Assembly: GCA_025699075.1 (NCBI GenBank)
Contig: JAILWG010000004.1
Coordinates: 108,396 to 172,395 of the forward strand
Source: Candidatus Nitrosopumilus sp.
GTDB taxonomy: Archaea > Thermoproteota > Nitrososphaeria > Nitrososphaerales > Nitrosopumilaceae
DNA: 64,000 bases
Direction: 5' to 3'
Numbering within the stretch: the first letter of the stretch is position 1; the number at the start of each line of letters is the position of its first letter. This document shows positions 1 through 6,750 of the stretch, one piece after another. The notes beneath the pieces are model-generated. The model ran no database searches. It saw only the letters and a list, made by a program, of their open reading frames with translations, and was not told where the DNA came from. A program made the position numbers and the translations under genes.

Positions 1-167
1 TTAACTGGTTTGTATTGAGATACATCTGTAACTTTTCCTGTAATCCAAATTGATTCTAAAGATTTGATTTGATCCTTGGATGTTTCAACCTCTATAGTTG
101 ATTCTGCAAAGGCTAAAGTTGAAAACATTGATACTGCAAAAAGCATAAACAATGAAATCTTTAGCAT
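1..167 (-). CDS. Secreted protein, N-terminal fragment (runs off window)
   Basis: Only the first 55 codons are inside the window. The product begins MLKISLFMLFAVSMF and continues to an AFA-type signal peptidase site, so it has a classical signal peptide of about 20 residues. The mature part starts acidic, with a short beta-like stretch (SIWITGKVTDVSQYKP). The ATG is at 165-167. The product is probably extracytoplasmic; the family cannot be named from this fragment. Confidence 0.7.
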   Translation of the reverse strand, partial: MLKISLFMLFAVSMFSTLAFAESTIEVETSKDQIKSLESIWITGKVTDVSQYKPV

Positions 168-281
168 TTTTTCACTGAATTTTTAGCATATATGAATTAT
201 TTCTACAAATAGATAGCAATGTTCTTATCTTTGGATTCCTTTTTTGTACTTTCTCTTATTTTTAAGAAAATTTTCAAATGC

Positions 282-737
282 TTAATCTGAAAATTCTACT
301 ATTGCGTCAATTTCAGTCATTGAATTTAATGGAAGGCATGCAACACCTACTGCAATTCTAGAGTGCTTTCCTTTTTCTCCAAATATCCCAAAGAACAAAT
401 CCGATGCTGAATTGATAACTTTGGGGTGCTGATAAAATTCTGCATCAGAATTTACAAATCCTGATAATCTTACTATTTTAGATACTTTGTCTAGACTTCC
501 TAATTCCCTTTTTATCTGAGCTAGAAGATTGATTGCACACATTCTTGCTGATTTCTGGGCAGTCTCTAAATTCTCATCTGTAACTTTGCCTGTGAAGAGT
601 ACTTTTCCGTTTTCCATTGGAATTTGCCCTGAAATGAATAACAAATTACCTGTTTTTACTGCTGGAACATAAGACCCTGCAGGAGTTGGTGGGATTGGAA
701 GTTTAATTCCTATTGATTCTAATTTTTCTTCAATCAT
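282..737 (-). CDS. RidA/YjgF/YER057c/UK114-family protein
   Basis: A 151-residue protein with the RidA-fold hallmarks: an early LLFISGQIP strand, a central helix (LETAQKSARMCAINLLAQI) and the C-terminal HSRIAVGVACLP motif, whose Arg127 corresponds to the conserved arginine that binds carboxylates in imine deaminases. It is longer than the canonical 125-130-residue RidA and resembles the long YjgF-like subgroup, in which deaminase activity is less certain. RidA proper hydrolyses reactive enamine/imine intermediates made by PLP enzymes. The gene stands alone and is preceded on its strand by the inverted repeat at 845-893. Confidence 0.85.
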   Translation of the reverse strand: MIEEKLESIGIKLPIPPTPAGSYVPAVKTGNLLFISGQIPMENGKVLFTGKVTDENLETAQKSARMCAINLLAQIKRELGSLDKVSKIVRLSGFVNSDAEFYQHPKVINSASDLFFGIFGEKGKHSRIAVGVACLPLNSMTEIDAIVEFSD

Positions 738-844
738 GATTATATTGCTAAATTTATGTCTGATTTTAGTTTTTTCTACTGGCTTTAATTTATTTTAATT
801 TGAATGATGGAATGTTGTATATATGAAAAAATTTGATGTTATTT

Positions 845-893
845 GTCACTAATGACATTTTATGATGAGGATCTAGTAAATGTCGTTAGTGAC
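845..893. repeat. Inverted repeat with two GTCNNTANTGAC palindromic sites
   Basis: The arms 845-860 and 878-893 are inverted copies with one mismatch. Each arm also contains a near-palindromic 12-mer, GTCACTAATGAC (845-856) and GTCGTTAGTGAC (882-893), centred 37 bases apart. The element lies between the end of the 201-residue gene and the promoter side of the RidA gene, both on the minus strand. It could be a paired operator or an RNA hairpin closing the upstream transcript; the sequence alone does not decide. Confidence 0.5.
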
Positions 894-907
894 TTTGAAA
901 TTTAATT

Positions 908-1513
908 TTAAACTTTGAGATAACCTGCTTTGGGAATTTTACTGCTAAAATCTCTTTGTAATAGTATCCTTTCATTTGTTTTTCTTCCTTCAAGTAATTT
1001 CTGATTTGTTTCATCCATGAATTCGTTAATTTGTTTAAAACAATTCTTCAATTCTTTTTTTAATTCATCGTCATCTGTATTTTCTTTTGTCCATACAATT
1101 GAGGATGCTAGTTCAAACATCCCTGTCATACTTTCTAATAATGATTCATAATCTGTTTTTGTATATTTGTTAAGTTTATGAGAAACAAGATCTTTTGATA
1201 TGTCTAAAAATATTTTTTTATTTTCTAATTTTTTTAATGCTGAATTTATTTTAGATTCATATGTAAAAATTATGTTGTTGATAAATCCTAAATTTTCCTC
1301 AAGTGAGAAATGATAATGTTTAACATAATATGCATCATTTTTGTAGCCATGTTTTTTGATGTGTCCTAATACTTCCATTTTTTTTAGAATTTCTTTTAAT
1401 TTTGTTCTGTTGAATCTTTTTTTGTCATTCAGGCAGTTTTCCCACAAATCCCCAAAATAGTTTTTTCCATCATTCATGCATTCTAAAATATATTTAATCG
1501 AAATCATTTGCAT
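908..1513 (-). CDS. Possible winged-helix protein, unknown function
   Basis: The 201-residue product opens with a segment resembling an archaeal winged-helix DNA-binding domain (about residues 5-70: IKYILECMNDGKNYFGDLW, then RTKLKEILKKMEVLGHIKK and a YYVKHYHF wing). The rest is helical and Lys/Glu-rich (about 75-190), with the look of a coiled-coil dimerisation region. No catalytic motif is visible. The nearby inverted repeat at 845-893 would be a plausible binding site, but this is inference. The family is not recognised. Confidence 0.6.
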   Translation of the reverse strand: MQMISIKYILECMNDGKNYFGDLWENCLNDKKRFNRTKLKEILKKMEVLGHIKKHGYKNDAYYVKHYHFSLEENLGFINNIIFTYESKINSALKKLENKKIFLDISKDLVSHKLNKYTKTDYESLLESMTGMFELASSIVWTKENTDDDELKKELKNCFKQINEFMDETNQKLLEGRKTNERILLQRDFSSKIPKAGYLKV

Positions 1514-1690
1514 GGATTGTCTTTAATTGGGAATTATTTATTGGTGGTGACCTAGAATAATTGAAAATTATTGGATTCCTTGTTTTAATCCAAAGTCTTG
1601 ATGGTTTTAGAACCTGTAAAATTTTGAGTATTTTGTACATGTTTCTTACCTGCTAATGTAATGAATGTCTGGAAAGAAATTTGAATAGAC

Positions 1691-1798
1691 ATGTTATTCC
1701 ATGATGAAGAATTAGATGAGGAGGAATTAAACAAATGCTTTGCAAAATTTGATTCTAAGACTATTGAACTAATTCGACAAGAGTATGACCATGACTGA
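1691..1798 (+). CDS. Acidic microprotein (35 aa), candidate
   Basis: ATG at 1691 opens a 35-codon frame rich in Asp and Glu (MLFHDEELDEEELNKC at the start). Its TGA overlaps the start of the next microORF by 8 bases (ATG at 1791), the arrangement expected of translational coupling. The two together fill most of the gap between a minus-strand gene and the TrmB-like gene. No family is recognised. The opposite-strand frame across this stretch is low-complexity Ser/Asn and looks non-coding. Confidence 0.4.
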   Translation: MLFHDEELDEEELNKCFAKFDSKTIELIRQEYDHD

Positions 1799-1937
1799 TA
1801 GTGAAAAATTGGCAAATAAGATATCTGCATTTATTGGGAAAAATCTTAGAGGAAAAACCCCTTTTCAAAGTACATCTGACTTTATTTCATATATTGCGTA
1901 TAAAGAATCTCAGAAAAAATTCAACACTGCAAAATAA
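1791..1937 (+). CDS. Basic microprotein (48 aa), candidate
   Basis: A 48-residue frame beginning MTDSEKLANKISAFIGKN with a Lys-rich C-terminal helix (YKESQKKFNTAK). The start overlaps the stop of the preceding acidic microORF. The composition (amphipathic helix, charged ends, ordinary codon use) looks like a real small archaeal protein rather than random sequence. It converges with the TrmB-like gene, 9 bases away. Function unknown. Confidence 0.45.
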   Translation: MTDSEKLANKISAFIGKNLRGKTPFQSTSDFISYIAYKESQKKFNTAK

Positions 1938-1946
1938 TTCATTTTC

Positions 1947-3107
1947 CTAATTTTTGCTTATTTTGATATGGATTTTTTCGCCTTTGTTTGAGTTATTCTG
2001 ATATATGGTTCTGGTTTTGTAGCCTTGTTTTTGGAGACATCCATCTAATACAGATACCCAAGGCAATGAATGTCCGCTGTTTAGTTTTGATTCTACAGTG
2101 ATGTTTTTGGTATTTGCCTCAAAATTAACATGCCCTGAACATGTGATCTGCATTACTGCATCCATTATCTCAATTACATCATCTAGTGTCTTTGTTTTGA
2201 GTGCGATTCCATTTTTCTCTAATAACTTGAACATGTCTGCTTCTGGTTTTTTTGAAACCATGGATGAATTTAGAAGATACGTCAAACCTAATTCGTTGAC
2301 TGTCTTAATAATTTTGTAAATCTCTTGTGCTTCTGTTTTTGTCATGTCTGCAAGTGCCTTTGTTTTAATTGCATTTTTCCAAATATTTGAAAATATTTTT
2401 TCTTGATTGATTCCCAAAATTTCTGTAGCTGAAAAGATGGCTCCTTTACCGTTGTCGTTGTCAATCATTAACAATTCTGTCTCATCAAAAATGAAGCAAT
2501 TTTGAGTAATGTCTGATACTCTAATTTCCACACCGTCTGGAATTATTCTATATGATTCAGAACCAATCTGTGATGGCGAAACTAATACTTTGACATCTAG
2601 ATTTCTACGTAATACTGATAATAGTTGTTCTTTACATTCAGCTAATAACCCAAAACCCCACTGATCAGTCATGATTTTGATTGATGTCTTTGAACCCTCA
2701 ATCATTGTTTGGAGTTGTGCTAAGACGTTATTTGCACTAAGGTGGAAATATCTCTTTTCTTCCGAACCTCTTGTTTTTCTACTCTCTTCGCTTGCTTTCT
2801 TTAAATTAGAAATTAATGCATTCATTGCGTTTACTTTGTTAATTTGTTCATGAATTATACCATCAAAAGCATCTTCTGGTGCTATTGCTGTACACATGAT
2901 GGGCTTGCTTTTTGAAATAATCACCAGCTTTTTGTTTTCCAGTTTTAGAAGTGTTGGGTAAATTTTTGTCCTTGGGATTTCCGAATAGTATGCCAATTCC
3001 CCTGCTGAAATCGTACCCTTTGCAATCAAGGCTACATATGCTTGTGCTTCATACTTGCTTAATCCAAATTCTTCTAGACTAACCGTTAAGACGTGCTCAT
3101 TTATCAT
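1947..3107 (-). CDS. TrmB-family transcriptional regulator
   Basis: A 386-residue protein. Residues about 14-75 form a TrmB-type winged helix (FGLSKYEAQAYVALIAKG, SEIPRTKIYPTLLKLE). A helical linker and a central domain of about 150-250 follow, resembling the phospholipase-D-like effector fold common in TrmB proteins. A further C-terminal domain of about 120 residues is extra. TrmB proteins bind sugars or other small ligands and act as repressors or activators; many paralogues occur in ammonia-oxidising archaea. It is monocistronic and divergent from the cdv-like operon, so the intergenic region 3108-3221 may carry regulatory sites for both. Confidence 0.8.
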   Translation of the reverse strand: MINEHVLTVSLEEFGLSKYEAQAYVALIAKGTISAGELAYYSEIPRTKIYPTLLKLENKKLVIISKSKPIMCTAIAPEDAFDGIIHEQINKVNAMNALISNLKKASEESRKTRGSEEKRYFHLSANNVLAQLQTMIEGSKTSIKIMTDQWGFGLLAECKEQLLSVLRRNLDVKVLVSPSQIGSESYRIIPDGVEIRVSDITQNCFIFDETELLMIDNDNGKGAIFSATEILGINQEKIFSNIWKNAIKTKALADMTKTEAQEIYKIIKTVNELGLTYLLNSSMVSKKPEADMFKLLEKNGIALKTKTLDDVIEIMDAVMQITCSGHVNFEANTKNITVESKLNSGHSLPWVSVLDGCLQKQGYKTRTIYQNNSNKGEKIHIKISKN

Positions 3108-3221
3108 GATTATACTTGATTTGTTATTAGGTAAAATTGAGAGCTAAATTCCTTTACACAAATACTCAAAAAAAATCAAAATTGTATCTGCAGATGGGTG
3201 TAACTGTGGTTACTAAATTAT

Positions 3222-3830
3222 TTGATACACTGTCCTGATATACAAAATTCAGAATCGCTAGCTGGTATGTTGGTAAAATGTAGTACAAATTCATTAGAAC
3301 TTGAAAATATCTCACACTCTGTAACTATAGTTCCTCGATTAAAATACTCTTTAAATCTATTAGATGAAATAATTGACATTCTAAATTCTAAACAATTTGA
3401 ATTGAAAGAAAAGAACAAGAATTTAATTCATGATTTTGACGAGTCTGATAAGACTCATGTATCTTCTTTGAATCTGGAGCATCTGGTTACCTTCTCTCTG
3501 GAAATTTTGCTTCATGTAAAAAAGAGTATGAACCGTATTTCTAATGTTGGTAGTATTCCTGATGTCTTACCTTCTTCAATTCCTATGATTAGAACTGTCA
3601 GTGCTCAATTATTTGGAGTAATTCCTAATTGTAGCCAAAAATTATCTGAAATTTCAGTTCATTTAGGCAGTATTGTTCTTGATTCAGCTGCTCTTACCAC
3701 CGCAAGATTTGATTTTAGTCAATCAAACATCGAATCCTCAACATTACTTAATGAAGTAAAATTGATGGTGGGCTCTAAATTAAGTAAGCAGTACCCTAAT
3801 CTTGATTTTTTCAAATCATGCAATACTTGA
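3222..3830 (+). CDS. Divergent ESCRT-III/CdvB-like protein
   Basis: A 202-residue, mostly helical protein. Two long N-terminal helices (IVPRLKYSLNLLDEIIDIL, then about 80-110) are followed by SIPMIRTVSAQLFGVIPNC, then CSQKLSEISVHLGSIVLDSA and a C-terminal helix ending YPNLDF. The middle block closely resembles the Snf7 core of archaeal CdvB proteins as I know them. It lacks the basic N-terminal segment of the main CdvB. Together with its place two genes before cdvC, this supports an ESCRT-III-type membrane-remodelling role at division. The frame starts at TTG 3222. An ATG at 3194 lies in another frame and stops after 14 codons, so the true N-terminus is uncertain; Met at 3267 is an alternative. 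Confidence 0.6.
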   Translation: MIHCPDIQNSESLAGMLVKCSTNSLELENISHSVTIVPRLKYSLNLLDEIIDILNSKQFELKEKNKNLIHDFDESDKTHVSSLNLEHLVTFSLEILLHVKKSMNRISNVGSIPDVLPSSIPMIRTVSAQLFGVIPNCSQKLSEISVHLGSIVLDSAALTTARFDFSQSNIESSTLLNEVKLMVGSKLSKQYPNLDFFKSCNT

Positions 3831-3831
3831 T

Positions 3832-4317
3832 ATGTTAAACCAAAAACGAGATTTTTCAAAGGATTTAGAGAGAATTAGGTCCATATCTTCAAAAATTGAC
3901 AAGAGATTGTCTGAGGTAAAATCATCTGATGATTCTAGAATTGAAAAACTCTCTTTAGAGGAATTACAGGATTTAGATAAAATTGTTGGAATTGCTGATT
4001 TTATGATGTGTAAATATGCTGATAAGAAAGAGATGCGTTCAATTCTAAAATATTTTGCCTCTATAATTAATGAGACTGCAAATTCTTTGGGAGATTTGGA
4101 TGACGAGGTATCTGAATTGATATTATCTGCTGAGGACTCAATTAACAAGGTCAAAGATATGCATACTAATATCTCCGAAAAATCTGATTTTAAAAAAAAA
4201 TACCTTGATGGACCTGATTACAATGAACATGAAACAAGTGCAATTAATTTAACCAATTTTGCTACAGAGATTCACACCGTAGGATACCAACAAAATTCTC
4301 AAGGAGATACTGCGTAG
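3832..4317 (+). CDS. Helical protein of the cdvC operon
   Basis: 161 residues from the ATG at 3832, one base after the upstream TGA; an in-frame upstream start at 3802 would overlap the previous gene and is less likely. The product is almost entirely charged helix to about residue 115 (for example DLERIRSISSKIDKRL and YFASIINETANSLGDLDDEV), then a polar disordered tail. The family is not recognised. A helical hairpin of this size could be another reduced ESCRT-III-like subunit or an adaptor for CdvC, but that rests on context only: it lies nine bases before cdvC in the same orientation. Confidence 0.7.
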   Translation: MLNQKRDFSKDLERIRSISSKIDKRLSEVKSSDDSRIEKLSLEELQDLDKIVGIADFMMCKYADKKEMRSILKYFASIINETANSLGDLDDEVSELILSAEDSINKVKDMHTNISEKSDFKKKYLDGPDYNEHETSAINLTNFATEIHTVGYQQNSQGDTA

Positions 4318-4326
4318 GTAATTAGA

Positions 4327-5520
4327 ATGAGTTTAGCCCCCCAAGAATTAGAAAACACAGCAAGCAAATATGCTTCTGAAGCTATCAAATTTGATTCTCA
4401 AGGTGCCCGTGGAATGGCAATTACTCACTACCAACATGCAATCGATGCTCTTGTAAAATTATTACAACTTTATCCTACCAGTAAACTGAATCAAATTTAC
4501 AAAGAAAGATGTAACTCTTACCATGGCAGAATCAATGCATTACAACAGGCTCATGGTGTCGAGCCTGCAGTTGATCCTAAAGCTTCTGATGAAGAACAAA
4601 AGAAATCTGTTCAAAGACAAGAAAATGAAAATGATTTTGAAGAATTAATCATGAAAGAGAAACCTGATGTTACTTGGGACCAAGTAATCGGGTTAGATGA
4701 TGCAAAAAGTGCATTACGCGAATCAATTGTTTATCCAACTAAAAGACCTGATTTGTTTCCACTTGGATGGCCCAAAGGAATGTTGTTGTATGGCCCACCG
4801 GGTACCGGAAAAACTATGCTTGCAGCAGCAACTGCAAACGAGATGGATGGATATTTCATCAATGTTGATGCATCTTCTATGATGAGTAAATGGTTGGGTG
4901 AGGCAGAAAAGAATGTCTCAAAATTATTTGCAATGGCAAGACATTATGCAGAAAAAGAAGGCAAACCTGTAATTTTATTCGTAGATGAAGTCGACTCTCT
5001 ATTAGGTTCCAGAAATAGTGAAGTGGGCGGTGAAGTTAGAACTAAAAACCAATTCTTAACTGAGATGGATGGTGTAAATAGTAAAGGTAAAGATTTGATG
5101 TTGTATGTAATTGGTGCAACAAACAAACCTTGGAGTCTTGATTGGCCATTTCTTAGAAGATTCCAAAAGAGAATCTATGTATCCTTGCCTACACAAGCAG
5201 CAAGAGTAAATCTCTTTGAACAATACACTGCTAAACTGAATAAAAATATGAGTGTAAACAATAATGATTTGGCAAAATTGTTTGACGGATACAGTGCAAG
5301 TGATATTAAAGATATCTGCCAAGCAGCACAAATTAAAACAGTACATGAAATTTTCAATGCTCCTGATTATCATGAACCAGTTGAAGGTGAAGAACCAGTT
5401 CAGCCAAGAGCCCTTACAACAGCTGATTTCAAAAATATTATGGAAAGAAGAAAACCTAGCGTTTCAACTGAAATGATCCGTGCTTATCACAAGTGGAGCG
5501 AAGAGTTCCAAGCACTATAG
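4327..5520 (+). CDS. cdvC: CdvC / Vps4-like AAA ATPase
   Basis: 397 residues with an N-terminal MIT domain (about 5-80, three-helix bundle with two Tyr/Leu-rich faces), a linker, and an AAA module. Visible motifs are Walker A GPPGTGKT (156-163), Walker B ILFVDEVDS, sensor 1 IGATNKP and the arginine finger region FLRRFQKRIY, with a C-terminal Vps4-like helix (MIRAYHKWSEEFQ). CdvC remodels CdvB (ESCRT-III) polymers during division in archaea with the Cdv system, its MIT domain binding MIM motifs of CdvB. It is the last gene of a three-gene operon whose first product looks CdvB-like. Length and order are typical of Vps4-class ATPases. Confidence 0.95.
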   Translation: MSLAPQELENTASKYASEAIKFDSQGARGMAITHYQHAIDALVKLLQLYPTSKLNQIYKERCNSYHGRINALQQAHGVEPAVDPKASDEEQKKSVQRQENENDFEELIMKEKPDVTWDQVIGLDDAKSALRESIVYPTKRPDLFPLGWPKGMLLYGPPGTGKTMLAAATANEMDGYFINVDASSMMSKWLGEAEKNVSKLFAMARHYAEKEGKPVILFVDEVDSLLGSRNSEVGGEVRTKNQFLTEMDGVNSKGKDLMLYVIGATNKPWSLDWPFLRRFQKRIYVSLPTQAARVNLFEQYTAKLNKNMSVNNNDLAKLFDGYSASDIKDICQAAQIKTVHEIFNAPDYHEPVEGEEPVQPRALTTADFKNIMERRKPSVSTEMIRAYHKWSEEFQAL

Positions 5521-5570
5521 TTACATTTCTTTTTGCGATCAAATTTTTTAATTTTATTTACGCACAAAAC

Positions 5571-5576
5571 TTAAAT
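5571..5576 (+). promoter_or_regulatory. TATA-like box for carAB
   Basis: TTAAAT at 5571-5576 sits about 28 bases before position 5602. This is the spacing seen for leaderless transcripts elsewhere in the window, and it argues that carA translation begins near 5602. Confidence 0.4.
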
Positions 5577-5601
5577 TCACAATGACTCGGACTTTACGAG
5601 G

Positions 5602-6747
5602 GTCACAATTACTACAAAGAAATCAAACCACGCAAACAAGTTTGGAAAACTGATTTTTGACGATGGTACTGTTCTTGATGGTCAGGGTTTTGGCTATTCT
5701 ACGACTGTTTTTGGTGAAATTGTCTTCAATACTGGGATGGTTGGCTATGCTGAGGCCTTAACTGATCCATCATATAATGGTCAAATTCTTACTTTGACAT
5801 ATCCTTTAGTTGGAAATTACGGTGTTCCCGATCCATCGCTGAAAGATGAAGATGGTATTTCAAAATTCTTTGAATCAAATAAAATACAAATTCGCGGATT
5901 AGTAGTTCACGAATTATCTTTAACTGCAAGTCATTGGAATCTTGCAATGACATTAGATGAATGGATGAATAATGAAAAGGTACCTGGAATTTCAGGAATA
6001 GATACTAGGGAATTGACAAAAAAACTTCGAACTAGCGGCGTGATGATGGCCGCTCTTGTAGTCTCTGATACAGAGATTGATGTTGAATCAGTAAAGGCAC
6101 AACTCAAATCTGCAAAGCATTATGATTCTGAACAATTTATGGATGATGTGTCCACAAAAGAGGTGCGAATCTTTGGTGATGGAAAAGAATCGGTGGTTGT
6201 AGTTGACACTGGTGCCAAAAATGCAATTCTGAGAAATGTTCTTGAACTTGACTATAAAGCAATTTTAGTTCCATGGGACACTTCTTTTGAAAAAATAATG
6301 TCTTACAATCCAAAAGGTGTTGTTCTAAGCAGTGGCCCAGGCGACCCTCAAAAATGCCCTAACACTATTGACACTGCTAAAAAATTAATTGAAGACAACG
6401 TCCCTACATTAGGAATTTGTTTGGGTGCACAAATAATTGGCATTGCTGGAAATACTGAAACATACAAACTAAAGTATGGACATCGTGGACAAAATAAACC
6501 TTGCATCAATTTAGAAAATAATCAGGTATATGTTACAAGTCAAAATCATGGATACGGGATAACTCCTGAGTCTATTGAAAAATCTGATTTCAAATTATGG
6601 TTTACAAACGCTGATGATAAAACAGTTGAAGGAATAAAACACAAAAAACAAAATTGCATTGCAGTACAGTTTCACCCCGAAGCTGCTCCTGGTCCTTTTG
6701 ATTGTAAATTTGTCTTTGAAGAATTAAAAAAACTAATGGAGAAATAA
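5602..6747 (+). CDS. carA: Carbamoyl-phosphate synthase small subunit (glutaminase)
   Basis: CarA hydrolyses glutamine and passes ammonia to CarB. The N-terminal domain is recognisable from KLIFDDGTVLDGQ through GEIVFNTGMVGYAEALTDPS. The class I amidotransferase domain carries the nucleophile motif GICLGAQ, the SSGPGDP loop and the catalytic HPEA of the His/Glu pair. The first canonical start in frame (ATG 5737) would delete about 45 conserved residues, so the real start must be upstream. In frame between the stop at 5572 and 5737 there is no ATG, GTG or TTG. Leaderless spacing points to GTC at 5602, which gives 381 residues, the usual CarA length. A base error, rare start or indel is possible. 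carB follows after 3 bases. Confidence 0.9.
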   Translation, partial: VTITTKKSNHANKFGKLIFDDGTVLDGQGFGYSTTVFGEIVFNTGMVGYAEALTDPSYNGQILTLTYPLVGNYGVPDPSLKDEDGISKFFESNKIQIRGLVVHELSLTASHWNLAMTLDEWMNNEKVPGISGIDTRELTKKLRTSGVMMAALVVSDTEIDVESVKAQLKSAKHYDSEQFMDDVSTKEVRIFGDGKESVVVVDTGAKNAILRNVLELDYKAILVPWDTSFEKIMSYNPKGVVLSSGPGDPQKCPNTIDTAKKLIEDNVPTLGICLGAQIIGIAGNTETYKLKYGHRGQNKPCINLENNQVYVTSQNHGYGITPESIEKSDFKLWFTNADDKTVEGIKHKKQNCIAVQFHPEAAPGPFDCKFVFEELKKLMEK

Positions 6748-6750
6748 AAA

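Noticed and set aside
1585..1830. 81-residue minus-strand ORF
   Set aside because: Ser/Asn-rich low-complexity content; the plus-strand microORFs explain the stretch better.
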